A stretch of DNA of 12,925 nt from Methanoregulaceae archaeon (lineage in GTDB: Archaea; Halobacteriota; Methanomicrobia; Methanomicrobiales; Methanospirillaceae): contig JALOPT010000024.1 of assembly GCA_025453715.1 (NCBI GenBank), positions 1 through 12,925 of the forward strand, given 5' to 3'. A program made the translations under genes and the position numbers. Below are positions 1-7,169 of this stretch, piece by piece. The notes under the pieces are model-generated. The model was not told the origin of the DNA, searched no databases, and saw only the letters and a list, made by a program, of their open reading frames with translations. Within the stretch, counting starts at the first letter, position 1; each line of letters starts with the position of its first letter.

Positions 1-126
1 AACGTCCTGGTTCATCTGGATGTAACTGCCACACCTGTTGCCCATGTGAAGGTCAATTCCTGACTGGGCCAGGCGTTCCCTGTCTTCCGCTGAAAGACCG
101 AGGTCCCTCCCTAGTTCTGCCGGCAT
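1..126 (-). CDS. sufB: SufB-type Fe-S cluster scaffold protein, N-terminal fragment
   Basis: This is the first 42 codons of a SufB/SufD-family protein; the rest lies beyond the left edge. SufB is the cytoplasmic scaffold that works with the SufC ATPase to build Fe-S clusters. The visible residues include LSAEDRERLAQSGIDL, then an RCGSYIQMNQDV segment, which resembles the N-terminus of archaeal SufB where a GSF/YxQM(D/N)Q motif is usual. The chosen ATG lies inside the end of sufC, giving a 16-base overlap in another frame. An AAGGAG Shine-Dalgarno sequence at 135-140 sits 8 bases before it, which supports this start and translational coupling. A two-gene sufCB order without sufS/sufU/sufE in view fits the minimal Suf-like systems of methanogens. 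The assignment rests on a short segment and on the sufC neighbour. Confidence 0.8.
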   Translation of the reverse strand, partial: MPAELGRDLGLSAEDRERLAQSGIDLHMGNRCGSYIQMNQDV

Positions 127-878
127 TCGAGGCACTCCTTGTAACCACGTGCTTTGATATCTTTTAAGATCTCTCTCGGGTTTCCGTGACAACGGATCTC
201 CCCGTCACACATTACATGACCCCTGTCTGCGTCAAGGTAATCGAGGATATACCCGGTATGCGTAATAACAAGCCCGCTCTTTTTCCGCTTGATAATATGC
301 GCTTCCTTTTCCAGCAGCTTCCCGATAGCGGCCCCTATCAGGGTTATGTTTTCCAGGTCAACGCCGCTTTCTGGCTCATCGAGCATGACAAAATCCGGTT
401 TCTGCACCATCAACTGGAGGACCTCGCTCCGCTTGATCTCCCCGCCGGAGAATCCCTTGTTGATATCCCGCTCAAGGAACCGGTCCATGTGCATGTTTTT
501 TGCATATTCGGCAACATCTTCGGCCTTATTCCCTGAAGTCGCAATTAGCAGCTTTCCTAGCTTCAGCCCGGATATGGTCGGAGGCCTCTGGAACATAATG
601 CCAATCCCGAGTTTTGCCCGTTCATGGATTGGCAGCCGGGTAATATCAGTGTCTTTAAATGATATCGTCCCGTTTGTGACCGTGTAGTTTGCAAATCCCA
701 TTATTGTCATGAGCAAGGTACTCTTACCGGAGCCGTTCGGCCCCATGAGCACATGGGTCTCACCTTCCTTAATCCGGAGGTTGACATCATGAAGGACTTC
801 CCTGTCTCCCACCTTCACGTGGAGGTCTTCAATATCAAGCATAATCGAGTCAGGTAGAGTATATTGGTACCGAACCAT
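111..878 (-). CDS. sufC: Fe-S cluster assembly ATPase SufC (ABC family)
   Basis: This is a soluble ABC-type ATPase of the SufC family, which powers Fe-S cluster assembly on SufB in the cytoplasm. All ABC motifs are present in the 255-residue reading: Walker A GPNGSGKS at 46-53, Q-loop Gln at about 97, signature FSGGE at 143-147, Walker B FVMLDEPE at 163-170 and the switch His in THT at 207. There are no membrane segments. The start is uncertain. Homology favours Met13 (position 842, MLDIEDLHV), giving 243 residues. However, a TATA-like ATAAAAAT at about 906-913 would start transcription near 884, making the ATG at 878 nearly leaderless, and neither start has a Shine-Dalgarno sequence. The gene overlaps the start of sufB, so the two form an operon. 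The family call is very secure. Confidence 0.93.
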   Translation of the reverse strand: MVRYQYTLPDSIMLDIEDLHVKVGDREVLHDVNLRIKEGETHVLMGPNGSGKSTLLMTIMGFANYTVTNGTISFKDTDITRLPIHERAKLGIGIMFQRPPTISGLKLGKLLIATSGNKAEDVAEYAKNMHMDRFLERDINKGFSGGEIKRSEVLQLMVQKPDFVMLDEPESGVDLENITLIGAAIGKLLEKEAHIIKRKKSGLVITHTGYILDYLDADRGHVMCDGEIRCHGNPREILKDIKARGYKECLECRQN

Positions 879-903
879 TAAACGCTTTTCAAAGAGCTAG
901 TTC

Positions 904-915
904 ATAGATTTTTAT
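904..915 (-). promoter_or_regulatory. TATA-like box for sufCB
   Basis: Reading the minus strand, GGATAAAAATC lies centred about 32 bases before the ATG at 878. Archaeal TATA boxes lie about 26 bases before the transcription start, so the transcript would begin a few bases before that ATG. This is read by eye only. Confidence 0.4.
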
Positions 916-1009
916 CCGGAATAGAGAATCAGGTTGTTGTGTCCACGGAGATTATTTGTTTTTACTGATCAGCTAGCCTCCTAATCACGCATCTTGCGGG
1001 TTCCAACGA

Positions 1010-1040
1010 GAGAATTTAACCGTAACAAGCGTTTATATAC
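1010..1040 (+). promoter_or_regulatory. Two TATA-like boxes before the methyltransferase gene
   Basis: There are two AT-rich candidates. AATTTAAC at 1013-1020 would start transcription near 1043 and make the ATG at 1046 leaderless. The better consensus match, TTTATATA at 1032-1039, would start it near 1062, downstream of that ATG, and imply a GTG start at 1076 or 1139. The 167-base gap from 879 to 1045 is shared with the divergent sufC promoter and shows nothing else recognisable. Confidence 0.4.
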
Positions 1041-1045
1041 AGTAA

Positions 1046-1966
1046 ATGGCCTCCCTGAAAGGGAAAACTAACAAGGTGCATGATAAACCGGGCAAGGAAA
1101 AGATCAGGAAGGGAACAGGATCCAAAAAAGAACTGATAGTGTCTCCTGATCCCCCGGAGATCGGGGATTATATAAACCGGATAATCTGTGGCGATACACT
1201 CCGTGCGTTACGTTCAATGCCGGACCGATCAGTTGATATCGTGATCACATCACCACCCTATAATTTCGGTCATGCCTACGCACAGGACGAACGCGATGAC
1301 ACCCTTGAGTGGAATGAATATTTCAGGACCCTCCACGATATATGGGCCGAGTGCTACCGTGTACTGAAGCCCGGTGGCCGGATCGCCGTAAATGTCCAGC
1401 CTCTGTTCTCTGATTATATTCCGACCCACCACGTAATTTCCAACCAGCTTATGGCACTTGGTTTCCTCTGGAAAGCGGAAATATTGTGGGAGAAAAACAA
1501 TTATAACGCGAAATACACCGCATGGGGAAGCTGGAAGTCCCCCTCAATGCCGTACCTGAAGTATACGTGGGAGTTTATCGAGGTTTTCGATAAGGAAACT
1601 CATAAAAAGGCAGGTGCACGTGAGCAGATCGATATTACTGATACGGAATTTAAAGAGTGGGTTATCGGTAAATGGTCGTTCCCACCTGAAATCCGGATGA
1701 AAGAGTATGGTCACCCTGCAATGTTCCCCGAGGAATTGCCGAAACGGCTTATGAAACTCTTCTCGTACAGGGAAGATATTGTTCTTGACCCTTTTAATGG
1801 CGCAGGGACGACATCACTTGTCGCGTGGAAACTGGGAAGACGCTTTATTGGCATTGAAATATCGGAGGATTACTGTAACTGTGCCCTCCGGAGGATATAT
1901 AATTCGGAATTCATCCCGGCATCTTCGTCCGGCAACCAGGTCCCGGGAATAATCCACCTGAAATGA
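1046..1966 (+). CDS. Beta-class site-specific DNA methyltransferase (N4-cytosine or N6-adenine)
   Basis: This protein of 306 residues is an S-adenosylmethionine-dependent DNA methyltransferase. The catalytic motif IV, TSPPYNFG (SPPY at 69-72), precedes the cofactor-binding motif DPFNGAGTT (248-256), followed by GRRFIGIEIS. That order defines the beta class. SPPY is commonest in N4-cytosine enzymes but also occurs in N6-adenine ones, so the methylated base is open. HPAMFPEELPKRL at 223-235 is the usual region just before motif I. The first 30 or so residues are lysine-rich and look like an added tail or an over-called start; GTG codons at 1076 and 1139 are alternatives. No restriction endonuclease or specificity subunit lies beside it, so it is probably a solitary enzyme. 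The target site cannot be read from the sequence. Confidence 0.9.
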   Translation: MASLKGKTNKVHDKPGKEKIRKGTGSKKELIVSPDPPEIGDYINRIICGDTLRALRSMPDRSVDIVITSPPYNFGHAYAQDERDDTLEWNEYFRTLHDIWAECYRVLKPGGRIAVNVQPLFSDYIPTHHVISNQLMALGFLWKAEILWEKNNYNAKYTAWGSWKSPSMPYLKYTWEFIEVFDKETHKKAGAREQIDITDTEFKEWVIGKWSFPPEIRMKEYGHPAMFPEELPKRLMKLFSYREDIVLDPFNGAGTTSLVAWKLGRRFIGIEISEDYCNCALRRIYNSEFIPASSSGNQVPGIIHLK

Positions 1967-2027
1967 TTATGACGGGGCTCCTTAAACGGATAAAGAGTCC
2001 ATCTGCAATGATGCGATGAAACATGGG

Positions 2028-2795
2028 TTATAGAATGGTATCGATTTCCGCGATTGAGCCGATAACCCTTGTTGGCCCGGGGTCGGCAAGGGCAAGGGCC
2101 CCGGAACTGAATTTTCCGGTTTTCACTAAAATACCCTGCATGCCTGCCTTTATTGCACCACCAGTATCGCTGACAGCATCGTCCCCTATCATGACCGCAT
2201 CAGCGGGTTCAAGACCCATTTCCCTTAGTATCATTCCGAAAAATTCCGCGGAAGGTTTGCCCATAAGTGTCGCCGTTTTTCCTGTGGCGTACTCAATCCC
2301 CCTTACAAATGGTCCGGCAGACAGCATCAGCCCGTCACTTCCCATCCAGTACCGGTCATTCTCAAGTGCAATTATCCCTGCCCCTTCCTGCACCAGCCGG
2401 AACGCCTGGTTCATTGTTCCATAATTGAAATTATCGCCTGCGTCACCAATGATGACCCAGTCAGCATCTCTGTCACGGTGTAACAGCCCGGCTGCTTCAA
2501 ATTCAGAGCGGAGGTCCACGGTGGTGAGCAGATGACACCGTTTGAGCCCGGTGCTTCTGATGTAATTTATTGCTGCAACCGACGGTGTAACGATTTCATC
2601 CATCCTGATATCAAATCCAAGTGCAAGGAGACGGGACTCAATTATCTTCCGGCTTTTCCTGGTGGTATTCGAAACGAACCGGGTTAAATAGCCCCGTTTT
2701 TTCAGGTAACGGAGGGCCTCCGGGGCCCCGGGGACAGGATTATCCCCTGTATACAGCACCCCGTCAAGATCGAGTAATATTCCCTTTACATTCAT
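2028..2795 (-). CDS. HAD superfamily subfamily IIA phosphatase (NagD/HDHD2-like)
   Basis: This 255-residue protein is a haloacid-dehalogenase-type phosphohydrolase with a IIA cap. The nucleophile motif LLDLDGVLY (Asp9, Asp11), motif II VSNTT (Ser42), motif III MGKPS (Lys180) and motif IV IGDDAVSD (Asp205, Asp206, Asp210) are all intact, so it should be an active Mg-dependent phosphatase. The substrate cannot be told from sequence; relatives act on nucleotides, sugar phosphates or 2-phosphoglycolate. An in-frame extension to 2837 exists. The ATG at 2795 is preferred because it begins the conserved NVKGILLDLDGV segment, shares ATGA with the stop of the upstream amidotransferase gene, and has GGGGG at 2805-2809 nine bases before it. 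The two genes are therefore probably translated as a coupled pair. The gene converges with the methyltransferase. Confidence 0.88.
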   Translation of the reverse strand: MNVKGILLDLDGVLYTGDNPVPGAPEALRYLKKRGYLTRFVSNTTRKSRKIIESRLLALGFDIRMDEIVTPSVAAINYIRSTGLKRCHLLTTVDLRSEFEAAGLLHRDRDADWVIIGDAGDNFNYGTMNQAFRLVQEGAGIIALENDRYWMGSDGLMLSAGPFVRGIEYATGKTATLMGKPSAEFFGMILREMGLEPADAVMIGDDAVSDTGGAIKAGMQGILVKTGKFSSGALALADPGPTRVIGSIAEIDTIL

Positions 2796-3451
2796 ACAGT
2801 ATGTCCCCCAAGAAAACCGGTAAAAAGTGACCGGCATATCTGATGGCTTTCACTTATATAGCAGGAAGTATGCGATATGATTTCATCCCGGTCTTTTCTT
2901 CCTGCTGACTGACACCAGTCGTGGATAATCTCTTCTGTAACTTCCGGGTGGAACTGTACACCGGTTGCGGAACCAATGGTAAACATCTGGTTTTCTACCG
3001 GGTCACCCCGGTACACTAATTCACTCCCTTCAGGCAGGTCAAAGCACTCATTATGCCATTGGAACACGGTCAGGTTATTTCCGGTCTTCGCGTGGCCTGA
3101 TGGCACGTTTTCCCTGATTTCACTCCAGCCTCTCTCTTCCTCGCAGGAGTACACTTTTTTTCCTAGCGCCGAGGCGATAAGCTGGGCACCAAGGCAGATC
3201 CCGAGAATAGGAGTACCGGATATGATTGCTTCACGGATAAGTTGTTTTTCCTGGAGCAGCCAGGGGTATTCTGCCTCGTTGTTGACACTCATCTGGCCAC
3301 CAAGGAATACGAGGTGTGTGCCATTAATTACCCGGGGAACCCTGCCGGTTTTGAAGAGCGGGACAATAGCATATTCGAGGTCTTTTTCCCTGAGCAAATC
3401 CAGTAAATACCCTGCGGACTCTCCGGTGCCGTGCTGGAACAGTACGATCAT
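2792..3451 (-). CDS. Class I glutamine amidotransferase-like protein
   Basis: This 219-residue protein is a stand-alone class I glutamine amidotransferase (GMP-synthase-glutaminase type). The nucleophile elbow GICLGAQL carries Cys86, and GVQFHPEV supplies His168 and Glu170, completing the Cys-His-Glu triad. VFLGGQMSV near 48-56 is the usual oxyanion-region strand. No synthase domain is fused, so it may hydrolyse glutamine for a partner, act on a gamma-glutamyl compound, or be a peptidase-like relative; the sequence does not decide. The last 30 residues, including CYISESHQICRSLF, are less typical. The stop overlaps the start of the HAD phosphatase in ATGA, implying a joint role. The start ATG has no clear Shine-Dalgarno sequence, and I could not pick out a convincing promoter. 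Confidence 0.87.
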   Translation of the reverse strand: MIVLFQHGTGESAGYLLDLLREKDLEYAIVPLFKTGRVPRVINGTHLVFLGGQMSVNNEAEYPWLLQEKQLIREAIISGTPILGICLGAQLIASALGKKVYSCEEERGWSEIRENVPSGHAKTGNNLTVFQWHNECFDLPEGSELVYRGDPVENQMFTIGSATGVQFHPEVTEEIIHDWCQSAGRKDRDEIISHTSCYISESHQICRSLFTGFLGGHTV

Positions 3452-3573
3452 TCTTTCAACAATAATCTTAGGACGCTGCCTTATGCTGTTTTCCCCACTG
3501 GTTTTTGTGATGCGGTGATCTGGAACCTGAAAAGGTTTTTTCTACAAATCACCAGCAAAATACATGAATTGTG

Positions 3574-3592
3574 CCCTGATTTGAAATCAGGG
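3574..3592. promoter_or_regulatory. Perfect 19-bp palindrome upstream of mrfBA, candidate operator
   Basis: CCCTGATTTGAAATCAGGG is a perfect inverted repeat: two 9-base arms around a single central G. It lies between divergent genes, 3-4 bases before the TATA-like GTATAT at 3596-3601 that points at the nuclease-helicase operon. Its symmetry and position suit a dimeric regulator. A terminator role is unlikely because the one-base centre cannot form a loop without opening the stem and no oligo-T follows. Confidence 0.6.
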
Positions 3593-3593
3593 A

Positions 3594-3603
3594 GAGTATA
3601 TCC
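3594..3603 (+). promoter_or_regulatory. TATA-like box for mrfBA
   Basis: AGTATATCC at about 3595-3603 resembles an archaeal TATA box and would start transcription near 3624, giving a leader of about 54 bases before the ATG at 3678. No strong Shine-Dalgarno sequence precedes that ATG. The 226-base gap from 3452 to 3677 holds this box and the adjacent palindrome. Confidence 0.4.
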
Positions 3604-3677
3604 CCATCATTGGTAACCATTCACTTTCACCCTCCGCGGCATAGGTTTGAAAAGCACAGGGTGTATGTTCGATTAGC

Positions 3678-4754
3678 ATGATCTCCAACACGTCCTATGA
3701 TACAGTCTGCAGGCAATGGCGATCAAAAATTAATGAGTCCCATGATTTCCAGGTTATCAGGAATGATTCGGTATTCAGAGCAGGTTTTTCTGGGGCTTCT
3801 GTCTTTGATTCTGAGTTCCGGAAGGCCAGCCATTTAAAAACTGTTTACATGAACCGGTATGCGGGAATGGCTGTCGAGGAGGTATTTGACGGCAGGACCA
3901 AATACACCCCTGACGGGGAATGTTTCGAAATTACAACACCTACTGATATCCGGATATCCCCTCCGGACCCTGATCTGGTGCGAAAAAGAATTCTCGAAGA
4001 CCTTACCCTGGTCAGGGGGATCGGCCCGGTAACCGCCATAGGGTTGCGAAAAAAAGGACACAGGACAATACATGACCTGGTCTCCCACCGGAGATTCCGG
4101 AACGGGGCAAAAGAATGCATCACCCGGGTCCTTGAGGGTAAGCCGGATGAAATTGTCTCTTTCATAGAACGCCGGCATTCCCCATCCCACCCGTTATCAG
4201 TCCTGGCGTCGGGAATATACGGGTGCAACTCATATCTCTTCCTAGACCTTGAAACCATGGGGTTTTTCTCAAGGCCGGTCATTCTTTTCGGGATTGCTGC
4301 ATTAGAGGACCACCGGGTTATTGTACGCCAGTTCCTTGTCCGGGACATGGAAGAAGAATTACCTGCACTTGAACTGACGCTGCAGAACCTCCGGGAAAAA
4401 CCGGTCGTTATTTCATACAACGGAAAAGCGTTTGATATCCCCTACCTTATCTCCAGATCTGCGTTTTACGGGGGTATGATGGACAGGCCACGCCATCATA
4501 TTGACCTCCTTCATGCATCCCGGCGAAATGCGGGACACCTGCTGCAGGACTGCAGGCTTGGAACCATTGAAAAACACCTGCTGGGGATCTCAAGATCATC
4601 TGACCTCCCGGGAAGTATGGTGCCTGAATTCTACGAGACCTACCTCCAGACAGGAAACCCGGGACCGCTCGTACCAATCGTGGAGCACAACCAAAAAGAC
4701 GTGACCAGTCTCGCAAAATTACTGTTCCTTTTTTTAACAGGGGAGCAGGAATGA
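3678..4754 (+). CDS. mrfB: YprB/MrfB-like DEDDh exonuclease with helix-hairpin-helix segment
   Basis: This 358-residue protein matches the YprB ribonuclease-H-like family (DnaQ fold). The catalytic core lies at about 185-350: FLDLET gives Asp190 and Glu192, ISYNGKAFDIPYL gives Asp253, and HNQKDV gives His337 and Asp341, so all DEDDh ligands are present. Bacillus MrfB (YprB) is a metal-dependent exonuclease that works with the MrfA helicase to remove mitomycin C lesions outside the UvrABC pathway. Upstream of the core, LVRGIGPVTAIGLRKKG at 111-127 reads as a helix-hairpin-helix DNA-binding element. The first 100 residues are not recognised. From memory the Bacillus protein carries C-terminal TPR repeats; here the protein ends right after the nuclease core. 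It overlaps the helicase gene in ATGA. The family call is secure; the repair role is inferred from the pairing. Confidence 0.87.
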   Translation: MISNTSYDTVCRQWRSKINESHDFQVIRNDSVFRAGFSGASVFDSEFRKASHLKTVYMNRYAGMAVEEVFDGRTKYTPDGECFEITTPTDIRISPPDPDLVRKRILEDLTLVRGIGPVTAIGLRKKGHRTIHDLVSHRRFRNGAKECITRVLEGKPDEIVSFIERRHSPSHPLSVLASGIYGCNSYLFLDLETMGFFSRPVILFGIAALEDHRVIVRQFLVRDMEEELPALELTLQNLREKPVVISYNGKAFDIPYLISRSAFYGGMMDRPRHHIDLLHASRRNAGHLLQDCRLGTIEKHLLGISRSSDLPGSMVPEFYETYLQTGNPGPLVPIVEHNQKDVTSLAKLLFLFLTGEQE

Positions 4755-7069
4755 CCATTGGTGATGTAGTCGCGACATTTGAACATGACCCGGAATATTG
4801 CCGGCAAACTGCATATATCGAGACCATTCCAGCCAGGGATGCGATATATCGAAAATTAATAAAACCACTTCCCTTCCCGCTGGAGGCGTTCCTCTCGAGC
4901 AGGGGGTTGTCACTCTACACCCACCAGTGTGATGCGATCGAGTCCATCCGCAACAGGCGGGACCTGATCCTGACGACAGCTACGGCTTCAGGAAAGACTC
5001 TTGCCTTCACTCTTCCCATTATTGAACACCTGATTAATGATCCGTCAGCTACAGCCCTTTACCTGTACCCTACCAAGGCCCTCAGCAATGACCAGCTGAA
5101 GACCTTACAGGATATCGAAAAAAATACAGGGGTAACACTAAACCCCGCGATATATGACGGGGATACCCCGGCAGGACGACGGCCGCTGATCCGGTCAGGG
5201 TCCCGTATTATTCTCTCCAATCCCTATGAGCTGCATCATATCCTCCCATGGCATCACCAGTGGTCAGGTTTTTTTAAAAATCTTGCGTTTGTGGTCATCG
5301 ATGAGGCCCACCAGTACAGGGGTGTGTTCGGTTCAAACATGGCATTTGTAATCCGTCGCCTCAGAAGGATCTGTGCACACCACGGGAATGACCCCCTGGT
5401 AGTCCTCTCATCGGCAACAATCGCAAACCCGGAGGATTTTGCAAGCCGCCTTGCCGGAAAATCAGTCACCTGCATTTCGTCTGACGGCTCCCCCCGTGGA
5501 ACGAAACGTTTTGTCCTCTATAATCCCTTTCAGGATGGCGATTTGTCTAGGGCTACGAGCCGTGAAAGCGGGAAGATCCTCCGGATGTGCATGAACAATG
5601 ACATGAGAATGCTCTGCTTTAGTGGTTCCAGAAAACTTACCGAGCTCATCACTCTCCGGGTACGTGATGACCTTATCCGGAAGGACAATGCAGACCCGGC
5701 CCTTGTCTCGGCATACCGGGCAGGGTACCTGCCGGAAGAACGGAGGGATATTGAAAACAGGATGAAACGGGGGCTTTTAAGGGGAATTGTCTCCACGAAT
5801 GCTCTTGAGGTCGGTATCGATGTCGGCTGCCTTGACGGAGTTATTATGACCGGATTTCCAGGGACAATGATGTCAATTTGGCAACAGGCTGGCAGGGCCG
5901 GGAGGACCCCGGCTGAATCTGTTGCTATTCTTGTCGCAAACCAGGACCCTCTCGACCAGTATTTCATGAACCACCCGGACCGGTTTTTCCAGTCCTGCCA
6001 CGAACATGCGATAATAGACCTGAATAATCCCTACATCCTGTCAGGCCAGGTTCTTTGTGCGGCGGCTGAACTGCCGGTAATACCCGGTACCGACGACATC
6101 TTTTTTGGAAATGATCTAACCCGGGTCCTGTCGTCACTCTCGGGGGAGCACCTGCTTAGCGTGACCCGGAGGGGATATATCTACTCAGGGAGCCGGAGAC
6201 CTGTCGAACTGGCCAGCCTAGGAGCGCTCTCTACGATCACCTTCAGGGTAATCTGCAACGGGGAAACCCTCGAAACGATGGACCAGGCGCAGGCCTTCAG
6301 GGAAGCGCATGAAGGAGCGATCCTCTACCACCAGGGGGAGAAATTCCTGGTCAGGGTTATGGATTTGAATATCCACGTCATCAGGGTCGAACGCACTGAT
6401 GTGGACTATCATACAAAACCAAACAGGTCGGTCGATGTCCGGATTGTCAGCGAGGAGAAAAACAGGATGGTCGGGAACAGCAGGCTTTCCTATGGGGAGG
6501 TGTCGGTTACCGAGCACTGTACATCATACCGGGTCATGCGCTACGATTCAATTCTCAGTATCGAACCGCTTACCCTGCCACCTGTAACCTTCAATACGCG
6601 TGCACTCTGGTTCGTCGCATCCCCGGAGACCTGTACTGCCATAGAGCACGGGGGTCTCGACCTTGCGGGGGGACTGCACGGTGCGGAGCATGCACTTATT
6701 GCCGTGATGCCATTCCATGTAATGTGTGACCGCAGGGATATCGGCGGGTTCTCTTCCCCGGCATTTCCGGGATCGGGAGAGCCAACGGTCCTCATATACG
6801 ATGGTTATCCGGGGGGCATCGGCCTTGCAGAAAGCGCATTTACAAATTTTGAGGAGGTCGTGACAATGACTACCGGCCTGGTCCGGGACTGCAGGTGTGA
6901 AGAGGGTTGCCCGTCCTGCATCTATTCGCCAAAATGTGGCAATGATAACCAGCCACTTGACAAGCAGGCATCAGTCCTGCTTCTGGAATCACTCCATGAG
7001 TCCGGTTCCAAAAGGACTCAATATCCCCCTCCCCGGGGGGCCTGTAGCATTTCCGGTGAAGGGAACTAG
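4751..7069 (+). CDS. mrfA: DEAH-box helicase with DUF1998/MZB domain (MrfA/YprA family)
   Basis: This 772-residue superfamily 2 helicase has Walker A TATASGKT (76-83), VVIDEAHQYRG with the DEAH box at 184-187, motif III SSAT (220-223), motif V ALEVGIDVG (351-359) and motif VI QQAGRAGR (378-385), all intact. The C-terminal third (about 610-740) is the DUF1998/MZB region, with GAEHALI, YDGYPGGIGLAE and the cysteine set CRCEEGCPSC (Cys714, 716, 720, 723; another at 729) expected to bind zinc. This order and length match Bacillus MrfA (YprA), a 3'-5' DNA helicase in mitomycin C repair. The ATG overlaps the nuclease stop, and GGGGAG at 4740-4745 is a good Shine-Dalgarno match, so the two are translationally coupled. 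Archaeal Hel308 and Lhr have different C-terminal domains, so they are unlikely alternatives. The repair role is inferred. Confidence 0.9.
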   Translation: MTIGDVVATFEHDPEYCRQTAYIETIPARDAIYRKLIKPLPFPLEAFLSSRGLSLYTHQCDAIESIRNRRDLILTTATASGKTLAFTLPIIEHLINDPSATALYLYPTKALSNDQLKTLQDIEKNTGVTLNPAIYDGDTPAGRRPLIRSGSRIILSNPYELHHILPWHHQWSGFFKNLAFVVIDEAHQYRGVFGSNMAFVIRRLRRICAHHGNDPLVVLSSATIANPEDFASRLAGKSVTCISSDGSPRGTKRFVLYNPFQDGDLSRATSRESGKILRMCMNNDMRMLCFSGSRKLTELITLRVRDDLIRKDNADPALVSAYRAGYLPEERRDIENRMKRGLLRGIVSTNALEVGIDVGCLDGVIMTGFPGTMMSIWQQAGRAGRTPAESVAILVANQDPLDQYFMNHPDRFFQSCHEHAIIDLNNPYILSGQVLCAAAELPVIPGTDDIFFGNDLTRVLSSLSGEHLLSVTRRGYIYSGSRRPVELASLGALSTITFRVICNGETLETMDQAQAFREAHEGAILYHQGEKFLVRVMDLNIHVIRVERTDVDYHTKPNRSVDVRIVSEEKNRMVGNSRLSYGEVSVTEHCTSYRVMRYDSILSIEPLTLPPVTFNTRALWFVASPETCTAIEHGGLDLAGGLHGAEHALIAVMPFHVMCDRRDIGGFSSPAFPGSGEPTVLIYDGYPGGIGLAESAFTNFEEVVTMTTGLVRDCRCEEGCPSCIYSPKCGNDNQPLDKQASVLLLESLHESGSKRTQYPPPRGACSISGEGN

Positions 7070-7169
7070 AAAAAATACATTTGTAGCATTTCTTTATCGC
7101 CGCTGGGTCACCGGAAATCTGCGAGGAGTTTATTTTGAAGTGCCCCGGGATTCAGTAAGATTCTGCTAT

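Noticed and set aside
2023..2424. Long plus-strand frame opposite the HAD phosphatase, and similar long antisense frames opposite MrfB, MrfA and the DHPS-like gene
   Set aside because: They are shadows of genes with clear motifs on the other strand and show no domain of their own.
3111..3121. Partial copies of the palindrome half-site (CCCTGATTT) inside the amidotransferase gene and AAATCAGGG near 12044 inside truA
   Set aside because: They are single half-sites in coding sequence without the second arm, so they are not treated as operators.
3431..3616. Plus-strand open frame of 61 codons spanning the amidotransferase start and the intergenic gap
   Set aside because: It overlaps the amidotransferase start and the palindrome, has no recognisable domain and no ribosome site.
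3665..3676. Three-codon upstream reading frame (ATG TTC GAT TAG) just before the MrfB-like gene
   Set aside because: Such short frames are common by chance, no ribosome site supports it, and it shows no attenuator-like codon run.
1046..7069. DISARM-like defence island (methyltransferase plus helicase plus DUF1998)
   Set aside because: DISARM uses separate DrmA helicase and DrmB DUF1998 proteins with a neighbouring methyltransferase and often DrmC. Here helicase and DUF1998 are one MrfA-like protein paired with a YprB nuclease, and the methyltransferase is separated by two oppositely oriented metabolic genes.
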